Below, piece after piece: positions 30,899 through 41,845 of a DNA stretch of 64,000 nt. Numbering within the stretch: the stretch's first letter is position 1; every line of letters begins with the position of its first letter. The position numbers and the translations under genes are program-made. The stretch comes from Pseudoips prasinana (taxonomy: Eukaryota > Arthropoda > Insecta > Lepidoptera > Nolidae): contig OX621259.1 of assembly GCA_951640165.1 (NCBI GenBank), positions 4,154,001 through 4,218,000 on the forward strand, given 5' to 3'. The notes below the pieces were generated by a model. It worked only from the letters and a program-made list of their open reading frames with translations. It had not been told where the DNA came from and searched no databases.

Positions 30899-30953
30899 TT
30901 TTTTATTTCTTCGTTATGTATACAGGGTGTATACATAACGAAGAAATAAAAAA
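30899..30953. repeat. Perfect 25-bp hairpin at the LINE-E tail
   Basis: Arms 30899-30923 and 30929-30953 are exact reverse complements around the loop AGGGT; looser complementarity extends outward for about ten more bases (TTATTATTTA / TAAATAATAA). Confidence 0.88.
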
Positions 30954-31260
30954 ATAAATAATAAAATAAAAAAGTGAAATAGTAGCTTTAAATGTGTTTT
31001 ATAATGTACTTTTATACAGATTAGTTTTCTTTAGAACCGTGAAACTTAAACAATATTTTGTTGCACTGAAAGGAGAATATTTTGTTGGAAAATGCTGTAC
31101 TGCTTTTACAATGTCTAGGTTTAATAAATTAATTACTATTCTTTCCAACTATTACAATAATAATGATCTAACCAGAAAAGATAAATAACATTTAAAGCTG
31201 CTAACAATTTCAAAATTTCCTTTAATTATAATATCTGGCATTTAATTTTCTCTATATTAC

Positions 31261-31470
31261 TTACTTAACGTATGGGCAGTTGCCAGTAGGCCTCTGCCAT
31301 GGCTAAACGACTCTTGTCTAATGACTATAACCGCGACCAACAGATTGACGTGCACTCCGAAGCACCGAAATGAAACTATTATAGTAGGTACCCATCTAGG
31401 CATGACCACGAGCCTAGTTGCTTAACTTCATCGATCACTTACGGTCCGGTAAGAGCCTCTAGCAATGAGC
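31261..31470. repeat. Dispersed lepidopteran-type repeat (CAGTAGGCCTCTG family)
   Basis: AGTAGGCCTCTGCCATGGCT, TTGTCTAATGACTATAACCG, GTACCCATCTAGGCATGACC and GAGCATCTAG-like ends also occur at 54907-55230. Class not determined. Confidence 0.5.
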
Positions 31471-31739
31471 GACTTTTTTCTATATTACATTAACAAGGTG
31501 GTTTACAAACTTTCATTAACCTACCACAGTTTACAGATGCAACGACATTAAATGAAGTGAACCTTCATTTACATAAAGGTATTGACCGTTATAAAACATA
31601 CGAAGTTAAGTAGTGTTAATTTTACTAATTATCAATTCGATCAAGCTGGGACACATTTCACCGCCCTTACTCTCTCGTAAAATATGCATTGACCAAATAA
31701 TTAAACAAATTACTTAGGTACACTAACAAATATTTTAAT

Positions 31740-31835
31740 CCTCCACAGACCGTTCTCAAGGGATTATTCTCAGGTTCGAGACCCTGACTGCTAAGCCAGG
31801 GGTCGTGGTTCCCACAAACCACGCCACTCGGCCCG
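31740..31835 (+). mobile_element. SINE head fragment
   Basis: AGACCCTGACTGCTAAGCCA with GGGGTCGTGGTTCCCACAAA is part of the SINE-1 tRNA-like head, followed by an imperfect back-fold (GTGGTT / AACCAC). Confidence 0.5.
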
Positions 31836-31927
31836 TCATATTCTCTTTCCTTTCTTTCCATTATTTCTCTTTGATCTTCGAAAACAATATAGCGAAGGAT
31901 GTGTGTCATACAACGAATATCGTTGGA

Positions 31928-32305
31928 TTACCTCGTTGGTCTAGCGGTAGCGTGTTCACCCGCAGAGAACGAGGTCCTGAGTTCAAATCCCGGGTCGGGC
32001 CGAAAGTGAGTTTGGGACTTTTCTGTAAAAAGGAAAATTTTGCAGCATCAGCCCGAAGTTTGGAAGTTGGCGGTATTATACCCCCGTGCCTCGTAGAGTA
32101 CGTAAAGCCGTCGGTCCTGGACCTGACCTCTTTCCGGTCGTGTCACTAGGCGTCCCATCGGATCATGAGAGTGAAGTGGGAATAGAAAGTGCTCCTCTGT
32201 TTGCGCACACACTTTATCACTATAATATGTCCCGCGCAGATCGCTAATCTCTGTTGAGACTGGCCGCCGTGCTCGAAATTCGGCTAGGAGTACATTATTA
32301 TCTTT
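31928..32305 (+). mobile_element. SINE-2, full-length, tRNA-headed
   Basis: Head with A-box-like TTGGTCTAGCGGTAGCGTG and B-box-like AGTTCAAATCCCGGG; body GGGACTTTTCTGTAAAAAGG, CAGCATCAGCCCGAAGTTTG, CTGACCTCTTTCCGGTCGTG and a GGCTAGGAG end. Near twin of 52163-52535. A spurious open frame crosses it. Confidence 0.85.
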
Positions 32306-32344
32306 GGATATTCGCAGCTTTCACAAATGGGCTCTAGTAGAAAA

Positions 32345-32652
32345 CCGGCCAAGTGCGAGTCGGACTCGAGCACGAAGAACACGTATCTATGAAAACAAGC
32401 ATAAAAACACCTTTGTTGTATGGGAGCCCCGTTCAATATTTATTTAATTTAGTTTTTTAGTATTTGTTGTAATAGCGGCAACAGAAATACATCACCTGTG
32501 AAAATTTTAATTGTCTAACTATCACGGTTCATGAGATACACCCTGGTGACAGACGGACTGACAGACGGACTGACAGACGGACTGACAGACAGACAGCGAA
32601 GTCTTAGTAATAGGGTCCCGTTTTACCCTTTGGGTACGGAACCCTAAAAAGT
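32345..32652 (+). mobile_element. LINE 3' tail ending GGAACCCTAAAAA
   Basis: Starts CCGGCCAAGTGCGAGTCGGA and ends GGGTCCCGTTTTACCCTTTG, GGTACGGAACCCTAAAAA, the standard ending of a widespread insect CR1-like tail. A short tandem array (CAGACGGACTGA x4) lies at about 32550-32595. Confidence 0.75.
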
Positions 32653-32894
32653 TCCAATAAAGCTAAGCCTTTTTCGTGCTCCCTGAAACAAAGCAAGTGT
32701 GTTTGGGAAATTATATGGCAAAGCACGTGTACCTAGTAAATGTTACGCCCACGCTACAGCGTTATTACGTTTTGTAGAGACTGTTGTAGAGATATACGCG
32801 TGGCGTGGAAGCTAAGCCTTGCTTATATTCGGCGCTTAGCTACCTCGTGCGTTGCTTATGAATAAGGGAAAGTGTTATATAGTTGATAGAATTA

Positions 32895-33165
32895 TGAATA
32901 AATATCTTGGGACAACTGGCAAACTGCCATCTGGTCACAAAATAGTAAAGCCTGTATTATAGCAATCAGGCAAGTGATAAATTTACTTATTTTGTTCGGA
33001 GTTCTGAAACTTCTACTCCTAAAGTCACATAACTAAAACAATTGTGATGATCAAACAAATATTTATTCTGGGTGGGGATCGAACCCACGACATCTGGGTT
33101 AGCAGTCAAGATCAATATGCTAGCAGTCAAGATCAATATGCTAGAGCTACAATCTCCCCAAATCT
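32895..33165 (-). mobile_element. SINE-1 copy with a 21-bp internal tandem duplication
   Basis: Reversed body pieces (AATATCTTGGGACAACTGGC, CTGGTCACAAAATAG) and head (B-box-like GTGGGTTCGATCCCCACCC). In the head, AGCAGTCAAGATCAATATGCT is repeated in tandem near 33104-33145. Middle of the SINE is disturbed. Confidence 0.65.
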
Positions 33166-33224
33166 ATCGAAAACTACAAATTTTAATTGTTCTTCTTTAC
33201 TCAAGTAGGCAAATATCAAACAAT

Positions 33225-33330
33225 AGTGTCAGAGTTGTTCAACCGCCCGTCAGATCTCTGACATGGCTTGACGAATGTTTTAGTACAACCGGGACCGACA
33301 GCTTAACGTGTCCTGGGATACATTAAAATA
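33225..33330. repeat. Dispersed repeat piece (CAGAGTTGTTCAA family)
   Basis: GTGTCAGAGTTGTTCAACCG and CTGACATGGCTTGACGAATG resemble 54903-54950. Confidence 0.45.
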
Positions 33331-33409
33331 CCCTTAACAGACTCTATACTGTAAAATTACATAATTACCCGAATGTAATTGTATTTATTATGTTCTTCTG
33401 GTTGAATTA

Positions 33410-33725
33410 CGGCCAGTCTCAAAGAAGACTAGCCCTCTGCGCGGGATGTATTATAATACTGCACAAGTGTGGGCGCAACCACATGAGATATGAATCTCAT
33501 AATCCAATGGGACGACTAAGGATATGGCCGAAAAGAGGTCAGGTACATGACCGACAGCTTTAAGTGCTCTCCGAGGCACGGGGTTATTATTACCGCCAAC
33601 TCCCAGACTTCGGTTGAAACTGGAAAGCTTTCTTTATAAAATCCTCCCAAAATCACTTTGGGCCCGACCCAGGATTTAGACCTAGGACCTCGCTATCTGC
33701 AGTTGAACACGCTATCACTAGGCAA
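33410..33725 (-). mobile_element. SINE-2, near full-length
   Basis: Reversed order of the SINE-2 text: GGCCAGTCTC, CGCGGGATGTATTATA, AATCCAATGGGACGAC, AAGAGGTCAGGTACATGACC, TTACCGCCAACTCCCAGACT, AAATCACTTTGGGCCCGACC, and a head with TACCGCTAG-like decay. Confidence 0.8.
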
Positions 33726-34230
33726 TTGTAATTATATACACCTCGATACCTGGGGTGGCACGATTCTAATTTTAAAAGAAACCTTACAGTTTCAAATAAA
33801 ATAAAGTCCAAAATTAAAACCTTTAATTAATATTTATTCGCATTCGTCAAGTTACAGACCAGGTGATTTAAAAAAAAATAAACATAACTGTTTTTTTTTT
33901 TGTATATTAACAGTGATTCTTAACAAAGAACTTTGTATGAAGTCAGTAAATCTAGAAATCTTTTAAAAAAGTACCTACATCCGAGAGACAGATATTGTAT
34001 GATTTATTTGTGAAGCTATAGACATAGAGTATAGATTTAGGGACGCTTATACCCAGTTCTAGCCGGAACGAAAGTGATTGGAGAGATTAAACACACACAC
34101 GATCAGTCTAGATGGAAGACTGCTATAGTGGGTTGGTGTCTGAGAGTCTTCATGCTTAGGGGGCAGTTAACGTAGTTTCTGTTTGGGTTCTAGTGGTTAT
34201 ACAACAGTTGTTAAGCGAAGTAAATTAGTA
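33726..34230. other. Unassigned AT-rich sequence
   Basis: No gene or repeat copy recognised. Confidence 0.35.
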
Positions 34231-34231
34231 A

Positions 34232-34465
34232 TTAAATATCTTGGGATATCTAATACACTGCCATTTGATCCCAAACTAGGCCGAGCCTGTACTATGGTAA
34301 CCTGACAACTGATAAACATTCTCATATATTTCTAAATGCATAAACATTAGAGAACAAATACACAAAGACACGGGACAAATTATCGCGCTCGTCTCGCAAA
34401 GAATTGTCGTGGGTGGAGATCGAAACAGTCAGGGTCACTAACCAGTAGACCTTCAGGTCAGTCTA
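34232..34465 (-). mobile_element. SINE-1 copy
   Basis: Reversed: AAATATCTTGGGATATCTAA, TTTGATCCCAAACTAGGCCG, TACTATGGTAACCTGACAAC, and head GTGGGTGGAGATCGAAACAG, CAGGGTCACTAACCAGTAGA. Confidence 0.75.
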
Positions 34466-34571
34466 AAAAGTTATGTGCTTCTGACACTGCCAGCACACAA
34501 TCAGCATCTATACAATGCAGTACGTTTATATTATAGTAACATTTATCATCCAGAATAGAATTAGTTTTTTT

Positions 34572-34672
34572 ATGTCAGAGGTCGACAAACGAGCAAGTGG
34601 GTCACCTGATGGTAAGTGATCATCGCCGCCCATGGACACTCGCGACACCAGAGGAGTCGCGGGTGCGTTGCC
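34572..34672 (-). repeat. Lepidopteran dispersed repeat (GGTGACCCACTTGCTC family)
   Basis: GAGCAAGTGGGTCACCTGAT, GGTAAGTGATCATCGCCGCC, CATGGACACTCGCGACACCA and GCGTTGCCGGCCTTTAA are the reverse complement of 47228-47325 and 54956-55045. Likely a SINE. Confidence 0.7.
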
Positions 34673-34890
34673 GGCCTTTAATAGTCAGCAAACAAGTGTT
34701 GCTGACCCTTCCCTCCCCCACCCCGATGAGCTCTGGCGACGTTACTCACACTCAGAAACACAACATTAAATTATTAATGTTATTATTAAGGAATGTCTTC
34801 TGTAAGGTGGAAGTATTTCCTTAGTCGGGCTGCTCTTCGAGCGAAATAATGCTGTGTCCTACCTCCCTTTAGTTAGGCGTAGGTCATAAG

Positions 34891-35140
34891 ATCCGTGGGC
34901 GAACCAAAGTATTTGCCAAGAATGCCCGAAGAATTGCCAAGCTGAAATGGCAGTGGGCGGCGACACATAGCTCGCAGAGCTGACTGCCGTTGGGGCAGAA
35001 AGGTTCTTGAGTGGCGACCACGAACCGGAAGACCCAGCGTGAGCAGGCTCCCTACAAGATCTTGTGCAGGCAATGCTGGAGATCTTTCAGGGAGGCCTTT
35101 GTCCAGCAGTGGGAGTCTTTCGGCTGATATAATGATGATG
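34891..35140 (+). mobile_element. RTE-a, 5'-truncated to 250 bp, with target duplication
   Basis: A 10-bp duplication AGGTCATAAG flanks it (34881-34890, 35141-35150). It starts in the ORF2 C-terminus (GGGCGAACCAAAGT), passes GAGTGGCGACCACGAACCGG and ends CGGCTGATATAATGATGATG. Indels break the frame. Confidence 0.88.
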
Positions 35141-35150
35141 AGGTCATAAG

Positions 35151-35662
35151 TCAGTTTATAGCTTTAATTTAAAAATCTTTGTACAATTCATAAAACAGAT
35201 TATTTTTACAAGAATTAAGTATTATATTAACCTTAGTTCTGTAAATTATTTCTGCAGTTACTAATTAGTTATACAGTATTACTACCACAAGGATTTTCCT
35301 TAAAACCATTTTTAATGCCCGTTCTGTGTGAAAATGAGCGTGTTGCGTCGCGACATATAACCCCTAAGAGACAGAACTTTTCAGACAGAACATAATAATT
35401 TCCCTACAACATGGCACAGCTCAGTTAACTAAAAAATTGTGGCGTAGAAACAGTGGAAATGCGTCTGTTGCCTACAGCATGGGGTTGCCGTGCGTTCAGT
35501 TTTTCTGAAATACAAATTATGATAAATTTATTAATAAATTTTGTTTGTAACAAAAAGCTGTATTTTGGCGTTTCGATGAAATGCCCTCATCGAACCTAAA
35601 TCGGGAGTCTATATGTCTTCTCCACGTATGTCAGCCGATTTGCTTGGAATCTTTTTTTTCTT
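35151..35662. other. Unassigned AT-rich sequence
   Basis: No gene or repeat copy recognised. Confidence 0.35.
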
Positions 35663-35868
35663 TTTCGTATACAACGCCCGCGCTAGGGAATCTAATCCCT
35701 GTGTCGCGGGGTACTTTACAAACATATAATAGACGGACACAAATTACATCCAGACTGAGAACAACTATTTATGGGTCACACAAATATATGTCCGGCTCAG
35801 GACTCGAACCCGCGACACGACACGGCGAGGCGACTGTCTTAGCCGCTTCGCCACCCGTGCATTCGAAA
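35663..35868 (-). mobile_element. tRNA-derived SINE, same variant as 1060-1252
   Basis: CAACGCCCGCGCTAGGGAAT, CCCTGTGTCGCGGGGTACTT and the reversed head (CAGGACTCGAACCCGCGACA, GCGAGGCGACTGTCTTAGCC) match 1063-1250 along the whole length. Confidence 0.8.
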
Positions 35869-36324
35869 GTCGAATCTACTTCATCGATTAAGTTTTTGGG
35901 CATATATTAGTTTATGTACCGAAGTATTGACATTTATCGAACATAATTAATTAATCTTTTCCCCATTTAGTGATCCCTACATTAATTATTGGGGGTAAAT
36001 TGTAATCAAATAAGATTGTTCAAGCCAAAAAGTACGACAAGTAGTTCTTTACTTGCAGATTAAAGGAAAACTGTTAGAAAAATCTATGATTCTAAAATAA
36101 CACAAACACATACACACATACATATAGTTTTGGGACCATACACTAACGGTCTCAAAATTGTTCGCTCAAAATTTATTTATCGCATGGACTTAATTTTCTC
36201 GTCTCCACGCAATTTCAACGCGTAGGTACTTGTCCGAGTTTTTGGTAACCCTACTACATTATTACTTTTCTACACAGATGCGTCTGTACACCACTTTTAA
36301 TTCGTAAATTATTAATGGTTTGAC

Positions 36325-36575
36325 GGTCACCATAGCCTAGTTGGTAGTGCTCCTGCCTATGAAGCTGGTGGTCCTGGGTTCGAATCCCGGTAAGTGCAAA
36401 TATTTGTGTGATGAGCACGAATATTTGTTTCTGAGTCATGGATGTTTTCTATGTATTTAAGTATTTATCTATCTATATAAGTATGTATATCGTCGCCTGG
36501 TACCCATAGTACAAGCTTTGCTTAGTTTGGGGCTAGGATGATCTGTGAGACATTGTCCCCAGATATTATATTATT
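36325..36575 (+). mobile_element. SINE-1, GTCATGGATG variant, complete
   Basis: Head GGTCACCATAGCCTAGTTGG, B-box-like GGGTTCGAATCCCGG; body TGATGAGCACGAATATTTGT, CTGAGTCATGGATGTTTTCT, GTACCCATAGTACAAGCTTT; ends CCCCAGATATTATA. Acceptor-stem pairing is absent, so it is not a tRNA gene. Confidence 0.88.
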
Positions 36576-36782
36576 ATTAATGGTGGGTAATTACGGTACT
36601 TTACTAAACGGCTCTTTATCCCTCTTGGAGCCGGGCGCTGTTTTATGATAGCCGGACTATGTTGGGACTCGGGTACATAATTACGATATTTTTAGTAACC
36701 TGATGGTTGAAAAATAAAACAAAAAAATGTAAATAGCAAGCTGTATACTACCTAACACTATGGGATTCGCATTTTGTTATCT

Positions 36783-36978
36783 TGTACTAATCACACTAAT
36801 ATTATGAAGGCGAAAGTTTGTGAGTGTGTGAGTGTGTATGTTTGTTACTTCTTCACATGTAAACAGCTGGTGCGATTATAATAAAATTTGGTATGGAGTT
36901 AGCTGATACCCTGGATTGACACATACCTAGGCTATAATTTATAAAATTTAACGCGGGTGAAACTGCGGGGCACAGCTA
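36783..36978 (-). mobile_element. LINE 3' tail (second CTGTGCCCCGC subfamily)
   Basis: Reversed copy of 18275-18540 and 53135-53325: CACTAATATTATGAAGGCGA, TTTGTTACTTCTTCACATGT, AAATTTGGTATGGAGTTAGC, ending GCGGGGCACAGCTAGTG. Confidence 0.8.
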
Positions 36979-37084
36979 GTGTTAAATAAATTATATTTTC
37001 ATCACCCCATCTCGGAAAGGGTATTTTTGCTCTTCGATATCTGATTGGAAAAGTTGTTTTTATCAAACTCAAAATATTTATTTA

Positions 37085-37410
37085 CTACTATCTGTGCCCC
37101 GCAGTTTTACCTGCGTTAAACTTTATAAATGATCCCAGCTCCTCCCCCGTAAGTGATAGTGTGATAATATGTAGTCTATATGTTGACCCGACCTCTCAGT
37201 AATATTCATGCAAAATTTTAAGTAAATCCATGCAGTACTTTTTGAGTTTAGCCCGGACATACATACAGACAAACAGATACACAGACAAAAATTCTAATAA
37301 CTATACTTTTGGCTTCGATATCGATAGTAGATCATGGTCCAAGTATCCTTTAAAAAAAATTTTCAATGTACAGTTTTGAGTTTCCTACGATTTTATCATA
37401 TGTAATAGAT
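37085..37410 (+). mobile_element. LINE 3' tail (CTGTGCCCCGCGG family), complete
   Basis: CTATCTGTGCCCCGCAGTTT to ATGTAATAGAT with all family blocks. Lies 250 bp upstream of another copy that hosts the RTE-a insertion. Confidence 0.8.
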
Positions 37411-37732
37411 AAGTGTTGGTACATTGTATTTTATTGATCTTACAATGGTTGTAAATAAATCCTTGACACTTAGGCATAATAATAGTGACTTTGATACTAT
37501 CTGGTATGGCGTTAAATATACATACGTCCACACATAATAGTTTATGATCTATTCTCAGATTTACCGAATATACACAAAGAAATAATAAAAATCGGTCAAG
37601 CCTTTTCGGAGGAGTTTGGCTACAGACACTGTGACACGGGAATAATATATTATGTACTAGCTGTGCCCCGCGGTTTTACCCGCGTTAAATTTTATAAATT
37701 ATCACAGTTCCTCCCCCGTAGGCGATAGCGTG

Positions 37733-40700
37733 CGTAGCGTTGCTGTGTGGTGACGGCTTGCTGTGTGGTGACGGCCTAAGAATATCACCACCCCCTCTCA
37801 TCCCGTGGGGGGACGTAAAAGTCGTCCCGAGGGAATATATACCAGAGAACGGGCAGCAGCGTTCTCCTGAGTACCATGTCCACCTAACTGCGATCGCCAA
37901 CCCGTCTGCCAAGCGTGGCGATTATGGCAAATCCCCTCAAATGATGGACACAACCAAACCGCGGCCCCCCAGTCCCCGGCAGCCCTGCTATTCCCAGCCG
38001 TGGTAACAGGCGTGGTTACGGCAGGGCAGGGGGTGCTAAGAATCCCCGGCAGATTCCGCGTTACCAACACCGACGACCTCTGGCCCTGGCAACATATAAC
38101 ACACGTACACTGCGGTCCGACGAGAAGATAACCGAACTGGAGGAAGAATTGAGCAGGTTACATTGGGATATTGTAGGATTATCTGAAGTCCGAAGAGAGG
38201 GGGAGGACTCGATAATACTGGAATCCGGAAACCTGCTCTATTACCGGGAGGGTGACCAAATATCCCAAGGTGGTGTCGGGTTCATAGTCCACAAGTCCCT
38301 CGTGAACAACCTAGTGAAAATCGAGAGTGTGACGACGAGGGTTGTGTACCTTATACTCAGAATAACCAAGCGGTATTCGTTGAAGGTTATACAGGTATAC
38401 GCACCCACTTCGACACACTCCGACGATGAAGTCGAGGTTATGTATGAGGACATATCCAGAGCCATACATACCTCTAGCTCCTATTTCACTGTGGTCATGG
38501 GGGACTTTAACGCGAAGCTTTAACGCGAAGCTGGGCAAACGATTCGGTAATGAGCTGAGAGTGGGGCAATTTGGAACTGGTGACCGGAACCCCCGGGGCC
38601 AAATGTTGGCCGACTTCATGGAGAAGGAGGGACTCTTTATGATGAATTCCTTCTTCAGGAAGCCGGATCACCGCAAATGGACCTGGGTGAGCCCGGATGG
38701 TAAAACTAAAAATGAGATAGACTTTATCTTGTCGACGAGACGACAGATGTTCAATGATGTTTCCGTGATCAATGCGGTTAAAACCGGGAGCGATCACAGA
38801 CTGGTCAGAGGCTCATTGAACCTTAATGTCAAACTCCAGTGGTCCCGACTGATAAAGTCTACGCTCCGACCTTTACCTATCCACGTCCAAAACCCCGAAC
38901 CATTTCAGCTCGAACTGCAAAACCGTTTCGAATGCCTAGCAGACTGCGAGGAAGTGGACTCATACTATGACAGGCTCGTAGAAGCTGTCCATACGGCTGG
39001 GTCTAAGGTATTCAAGGCCCGTCGTACAAACAGAACTAAAAAGATCTCTGACTTTACCCTGCAACTTATGGAAGATAGACGGAAAATGGTTCTGACATCC
39101 TCAGATGATGCTATCAGATATCGGCAGCTCAACAGACAGATCTCAAAGTCTTTGACTCGCGACACGCGGCAATTTAATACAATTAGTATTAAAGAGGCCA
39201 TTGAGCGGAACAAAGGCTCCAAAGTGTTCGCAAGAGCTCTGTCTGTTGGACAGAGCCAACTGACGAAGCTGAAGACTGAGGATGGTAGAATCGTCACGTC
39301 TAAACCTGAGTTGCTGGGAGAGATCGAGAAGTTCTACGGACAGTTATATACGACAACACAGCCACCTGTCAAAAGTCATGCCTCAGATCCCAGAGCACGA
39401 CTAATCCGACATTACACCGAAGACATCCCGGACGTCAGCCTGTACGAGATTAGAATGGCTCTCAAACAACTCAAGAACAACAAGGCGCCTGGTGATGATG
39501 GAGTTACAGCAGAGCTTCTGAAGGCGGGTGGTACACCAATCCTACGGGCCCTTCAGAAGTTATTTAACTCCGTCATACTAGATGGTCAAACGCCACAAGC
39601 ATGGCACAGAAGTGTGGTGGTGCTCTTGCTCAAAAAGGGCGACAAAACCCTATTAAAGAATTATAGACCCATCACACTGCTGAGCCATGTTTACAAGTTG
39701 TTTTCGAGAGTCGTTACGAACCGTCTCGCGCGCAGGTTTGACGACTTCCAGCCTCCCGAACAAGCCGGTTTCCGAAAAGGCTTTAGCACCATAGACCACA
39801 TACATACGCTGCGGCAAGTTATACAGAAGACCGAAGAGTATAACAAGCCACTGTGCTTAGCGTTTGTGGACTATGAGAAAGCCTTTGATTCTATCGAAAC
39901 ATGGGCCGTGCTGAGGTCTCTCATAAGGTGCCAAATTGACTACCGGTATATCGAGGTGATGAAGTGTTTGTATGAAAACGCCACTATGTCAGTGCGACTC
40001 CAGGACCAGATCTCGAAACCTATCCACTTGCAGCGAGGCGTGAGACAGGGAGATGTTATATCTCCGAAACTGTTCACCGCTGCATTGGAAGACGTCTGCA
40101 AGCTTCTGGACTGGAAAGGCTTTGGCATCAATGTCAATGGCGAGTGCATCACTCACCTTCGATTTGCCGATGATATCGTAGTCATGGCTGAGACCATGGA
40201 AGACCTCGGTACAATGCTCGATGACCTCAGCAGAGTCTCTCATCAAGTGGGTCTGATTATGAACATGGATAAGGCGAAAATCATGTCAAACGTCCATGTT
40301 GCACCCACTCAATTGAAAGTTGGTGACTCTGCACTCGAAATTGTAGAGAACTATATTTACCTAGGACAGACCATCCAACTAGGTAGGTCCAACTTCGAGA
40401 AGGAGGTCAATCGTAGAATCCAACTCGGATGGGCAGCGTTCGGGAAGCTACGTAACATCTTCTCGTCCAAAATACCGCAGTGTCTCAAGTCGAAAGTTTT
40501 CGACCAGTGTGTGTTGCCAGTGATGACATACGGAACAGAGACGTGGTCGCTCACTATGGGCCTTATTAGAAGGCTCAAGGTCACCCAAAGAGCAATGGAG
40601 AGGGCTATGCTCGGAGTTTCCCTGCGGGATCGCATCAGAAATGTCGAAATCCGCAGGCGAACCAAAGTCACCGACATAGCCCGAAGAATTGCCAAGCTAA

Positions 40701-40949
40701 AGTGGCAGTGGGCAGGGCACATAGCTCGTAGAGCCGACGGCCGTTGGGGCAAAAAGGTTCTCAAGTGGTGACCACGAACCGGAAGACGCAGCGTGGGCAG
40801 GCCCCCTACAAGATGGACCGATGATCTTGTGCGGGTCGCTGGAAATCGCTGGATGCGGATAGCGCAAGACCGGCAATTGTGGAGATCTTTGGGGGAGGCC
40901 TTTGTCCAGCAGTGGACGTCTTTCGGCTGATATGATGATGATGATGATG
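37733..40949 (+). mobile_element. Full-length RTE-a LINE, 3.2 kb
   Basis: Flanked by a perfect 13-bp target duplication AGGCGATAGCGTG (37720-37732, 40950-40962). It has a 5' leader of about 340 bp, one long ORF2 and a (GAT)n tail right after the stop, the compact layout of RTE-clade LINEs. A 5'-truncated sister copy is on the minus strand at 56440-57629, and short pieces occur at 11155, 34891, 8815 and 19120. Confidence 0.9.
38080..40931 (+). pseudogene. RTE-a ORF2 (endonuclease plus reverse transcriptase), three lesions
   Basis: Endonuclease: LALATYNTRTLRS, GLSEVRR, VYAPTS, GDFNAKLG, and SDHRL. RT: NNKAPGDDGVTAELL, NYRPITLLSHVYK, QAGFRKGFSTIDHI, AFVDYEKAFDSIE, RQGDVISPKLF, and active site FADDIVVMA (40163). 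C-terminus: GVSLRDRIRNVEIRRRTKV and WQWAGHIARR. Lesions: a 13-bp tandem duplication (38506-38518 and 38519-38531) that shifts frame inside GDFNAKLG; a TGA at 40769-40771 where the sister copy has an arginine codon, cutting 54 residues; and no in-frame start, the nearest good ATG (37944) being in another frame. The intact tail would end at the TGA at 40929-40931. Confidence 0.88.
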
Positions 40950-41207
40950 AGGCGATAGCGTGATAATATGTAGCCTATATGTTGACCCGACCTCTCAGTA
41001 ATTTTCATGCAAAATTTGAAGTAAATCCATGCAGTACTATATGAGTTTAGCCCGGACATACATACAGACAAACAGACAAAAAAATTCAAAAACTATATGT
41101 TTGGCTTCGATATCGATTGTAGATCACGCCCCAAGTATCCTTTAAAAAAAATATTCAATGTACAGTTTTGACTTTCCTACGACTTTATTATATGTATAGA
41201 TATTAAA

Positions 41208-41295
41208 ATAATTATAGCAGCGTCTCTCTGGGTACTATGAACAACATACTGTGATCGCCAACCCATCTGCCAAGCGTGGCGAATACAGCATATCC
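41208..41295 (+). mobile_element. RTE-a leader fragment
   Basis: GCAGCGTCTCTCTGGGTACT, GTGATCGCCAACCCATCTGC and CAAGCGTGGCGAATACAGCA match 37855-37930. Confidence 0.65.
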
Positions 41296-41301
41296 CCCTA
41301 A

Positions 41302-41839
41302 GGGCCTATGCACACCACGTTTTTTAAACGCGCCGTTACACACGCGATACGCACACAAGTCAGACGGAGCCTATAGACGTATGCACACCTGTATAAAATC
41401 AAATACGCGTTTGAATCGATACAGACCCGCGTGTGTAGCGATACAGACGCGATGCAAACGCGTGTGTGTATCGATACAAACTACAAAAAAATTTAGATAA
41501 TTAAACCTACAAATGATCCTTGACAATAACTTAATTTTAGTTAGCTAAATGTCGTTACTGTTATAAAATAAATCTTATTGTAAATTATTTCCTACAACCC
41601 GTGTACCTAAATATCTATATGTACCTAGAAATATTTATAAATTAATTACATATTACTGCGAACATATTCTGACTATTTACAAGCGCTTTGTTAATGTCTA
41701 CGTGAATAAAAACCTTTTTATTTATTATTATTTTATTAACGACAACAAACTGCTCTGTAGGATCAAAGCGCGTCGTTAACGCGCATTTCTAAAACGCTGC
41801 GTCGACTGCGTGTTTAAAAAACGTGCTGTGCACAGGCTC
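41302..41839. mobile_element. PIF/Harbinger-type MITE, TAA target, split by LINE-E
   Basis: TAA at 41299-41301 and 41840-41842. Ends GGGCCTATGCACACCACGTT (then TTTTAAACGCGC) and, reversed, GAGCCTGTGCACAGCACGTT (then TTTTAAACACGC). The interior has several ACGCG/CGATACA repeats. The middle (about 41490-41745) is a LINE-E 3' end, leaving about 280 bp of MITE. Confidence 0.75.
41490..41745 (+). mobile_element. LINE-E 3' end inserted in the MITE
   Basis: AGATAATTAAACCTACAAAT, TCCTTGACAATAACTTAATT, GTACCTAAATATCTATATGT and TCTACGTGAATAAAAACCTT match 54215-54430. ACAAACT occurs on both flanks (41477-41483 and near 41755) and may be the target duplication. Confidence 0.75.
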
Positions 41840-41845
41840 TAAGTT

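Larger units (their letters stand above)
37658..41205 (+). mobile_element. LINE 3' tail (CTGTGCCCCGCGG family) split by RTE-a
   Basis: The left part 37658-37732 (AGCTGTGCCCCGCGGTTTTA to GGCGATAGCGTG) and the right part 40950-41205 (AGGCGATAGCGTGATAATAT to ATGTATAGAT) are contiguous in other copies once the 13-bp repeat AGGCGATAGCGTG is collapsed. Confidence 0.88.

Noticed and set aside
31805..32149. 114-codon ORF as a gene
   Set aside because: It is the SINE-2 sequence read through; the same false frame appears in the copy at 52163.
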